From positions 1 to 5,384 of the forward strand of contig CAOVIS010000067.1 of assembly GCA_948543905.1 (NCBI GenBank): 5,384 bases of DNA, in the 5' to 3' direction. Positions 5,154 to 5,384 of this stretch are shown piece after piece. Below the pieces are notes generated by a model. It was not told the origin of the DNA and searched no databases. It saw only the letters and a program-made list of their open reading frames with translations. How positions within the stretch are numbered: the stretch's first letter is position 1; each line of letters opens with the position of its first letter. A program made the translations under genes and the position numbers. The stretch is from an uncultured Bacilli bacterium (GTDB lineage Bacteria; Bacillota_I; Bacilli_A; RF39; UBA660).

Positions 5154-5182
5154 TTGACAATTGACATTTAAAATAATATAAT
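5154..5182 (+). promoter_or_regulatory. Perfect-consensus sigma-A promoter of the surface-protein gene
   Basis: TTGACA (5154-5159), exactly 17 bases, then TATAAT (5177-5182): twelve of twelve consensus bases. A second TTGACA at 5161-5166 overlaps the spacer, giving a direct repeat with 7-base period; no good -10 is spaced for it. The predicted start near 5189 gives a leader of about 60 nt. Such a strong promoter suggests high expression or tight control by a repressor, the divergent HTH protein being a candidate. Confidence 0.85.
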
Positions 5183-5252
5183 AAATATATAAATGATAAT
5201 TTTCTGATATAGTTGAGACCTCATTATTTAGAACAAAAGAAAGGGATAAATG

Positions 5253-5384
5253 ATGAAAATAGAAAAAATTAGAAATCATAAAAAAACAATAATTGGAGGC
5301 TTGGTAACAGTATGCCTAATAACTACGTTAATATTAACGACAAGTAAAGCAAAATATAAAAATATACAATCTATAGACTTAGCA
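5253..5384 (+). CDS. Secreted or membrane-anchored protein, N-terminal fragment cut by the window end
   Basis: The frame stays open to the last base (44 codons from 5253). AAAGGG (5240-5245) is 7 bases before the ATG at 5253 and only 4 before the adjacent in-frame ATG at 5250, so I prefer 5253. The product begins MKIEKIRNHKKTIIGG, a basic N-region, followed by a hydrophobic helix (about 13-30, VTVCLITTLILTT), then SKAKYKNIQSIDLA. This is a signal peptide or signal anchor without a lipobox cysteine: the only Cys lies inside the helix, before Leu-Ile. The 'SKAKYK...QSI.LA' segment after the helix resembles, from memory, the start of surface proteins common in A+T-rich gut Firmicutes genomes; treat that as a weak hint. 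The domain that would define its function is outside the window. Confidence 0.75.
   Translation, partial: MKIEKIRNHKKTIIGGLVTVCLITTLILTTSKAKYKNIQSIDLA

Overview
The window comes from a very A+T-rich Gram-positive bacterium with a cell wall. It carries an LCP enzyme that attaches polymers to peptidoglycan, purine-rich Shine-Dalgarno sequences, near-consensus sigma-A promoters, and stop codons of all three types including TGA, so the standard bacterial code applies. This fits an uncultured gut-type lineage of Bacilli or Clostridia (RF39/Erysipelotrichales-like or an A+T-rich Clostridium relative). That placement is inference from gene content and composition, not a database match.

Layout. Positions 1-903 (+) hold an LCP-family enzyme cut off at its N-terminus, followed by a probable A+T-rich terminator at 910-950. 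Positions 984-1562 (+) encode a TVP38/DedA-like (VTT) membrane protein. It is directly followed by rmuC at 1576-2667 (+), whose Shine-Dalgarno overlaps the upstream stop codon, so the two look like one operon. Convergent to rmuC, with a single base between the stop codons, is a 483-residue soluble protein of unknown function (2669-4120, -). After an intergenic region of about 500 bp comes a small regulator with two Cro/CI-type HTH domains (4624-5076, -). It is divergent from a surface or secreted protein (5253 to the window edge, +) that is driven by a perfect-consensus promoter.

The most interesting part is the supposedly empty region 4130-4623. It contains (i) a cluster of overlapping inverted repeats at 4195-4304; (ii) a strong sigma-A promoter at 4309-4337 (TTGCCA-17-TATAGT); (iii) a 23-codon ORF at 4407-4478 with a good Shine-Dalgarno, encoding an almost purely hydrophobic peptide; (iv) a convergent promoter at 4588-4616 (TTTACT-17-TATTAT); and (v) a GCAA-tetraloop hairpin with a U-tract on the minus strand, which would end a roughly 75-nt antisense RNA. 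This is the architecture of a type I toxin-antitoxin locus of the Fst/par or TxpA/RatA kind. Both predicted RNAs begin at nearly the same distance from their promoters with the same GCGAG...TTGCCAC element. In DNA this appears as an imperfect 30-nt inverted repeat around the module, so a long plus-strand transcript could also pair its 5' and 3' ends, as hok-type toxin mRNAs do.

The housekeeping left half (LCP, TVP38, RmuC) is ordinary. The right half (unknown protein, toxin-antitoxin-like RNA module, double-HTH regulator, surface protein) looks like an accessory segment.
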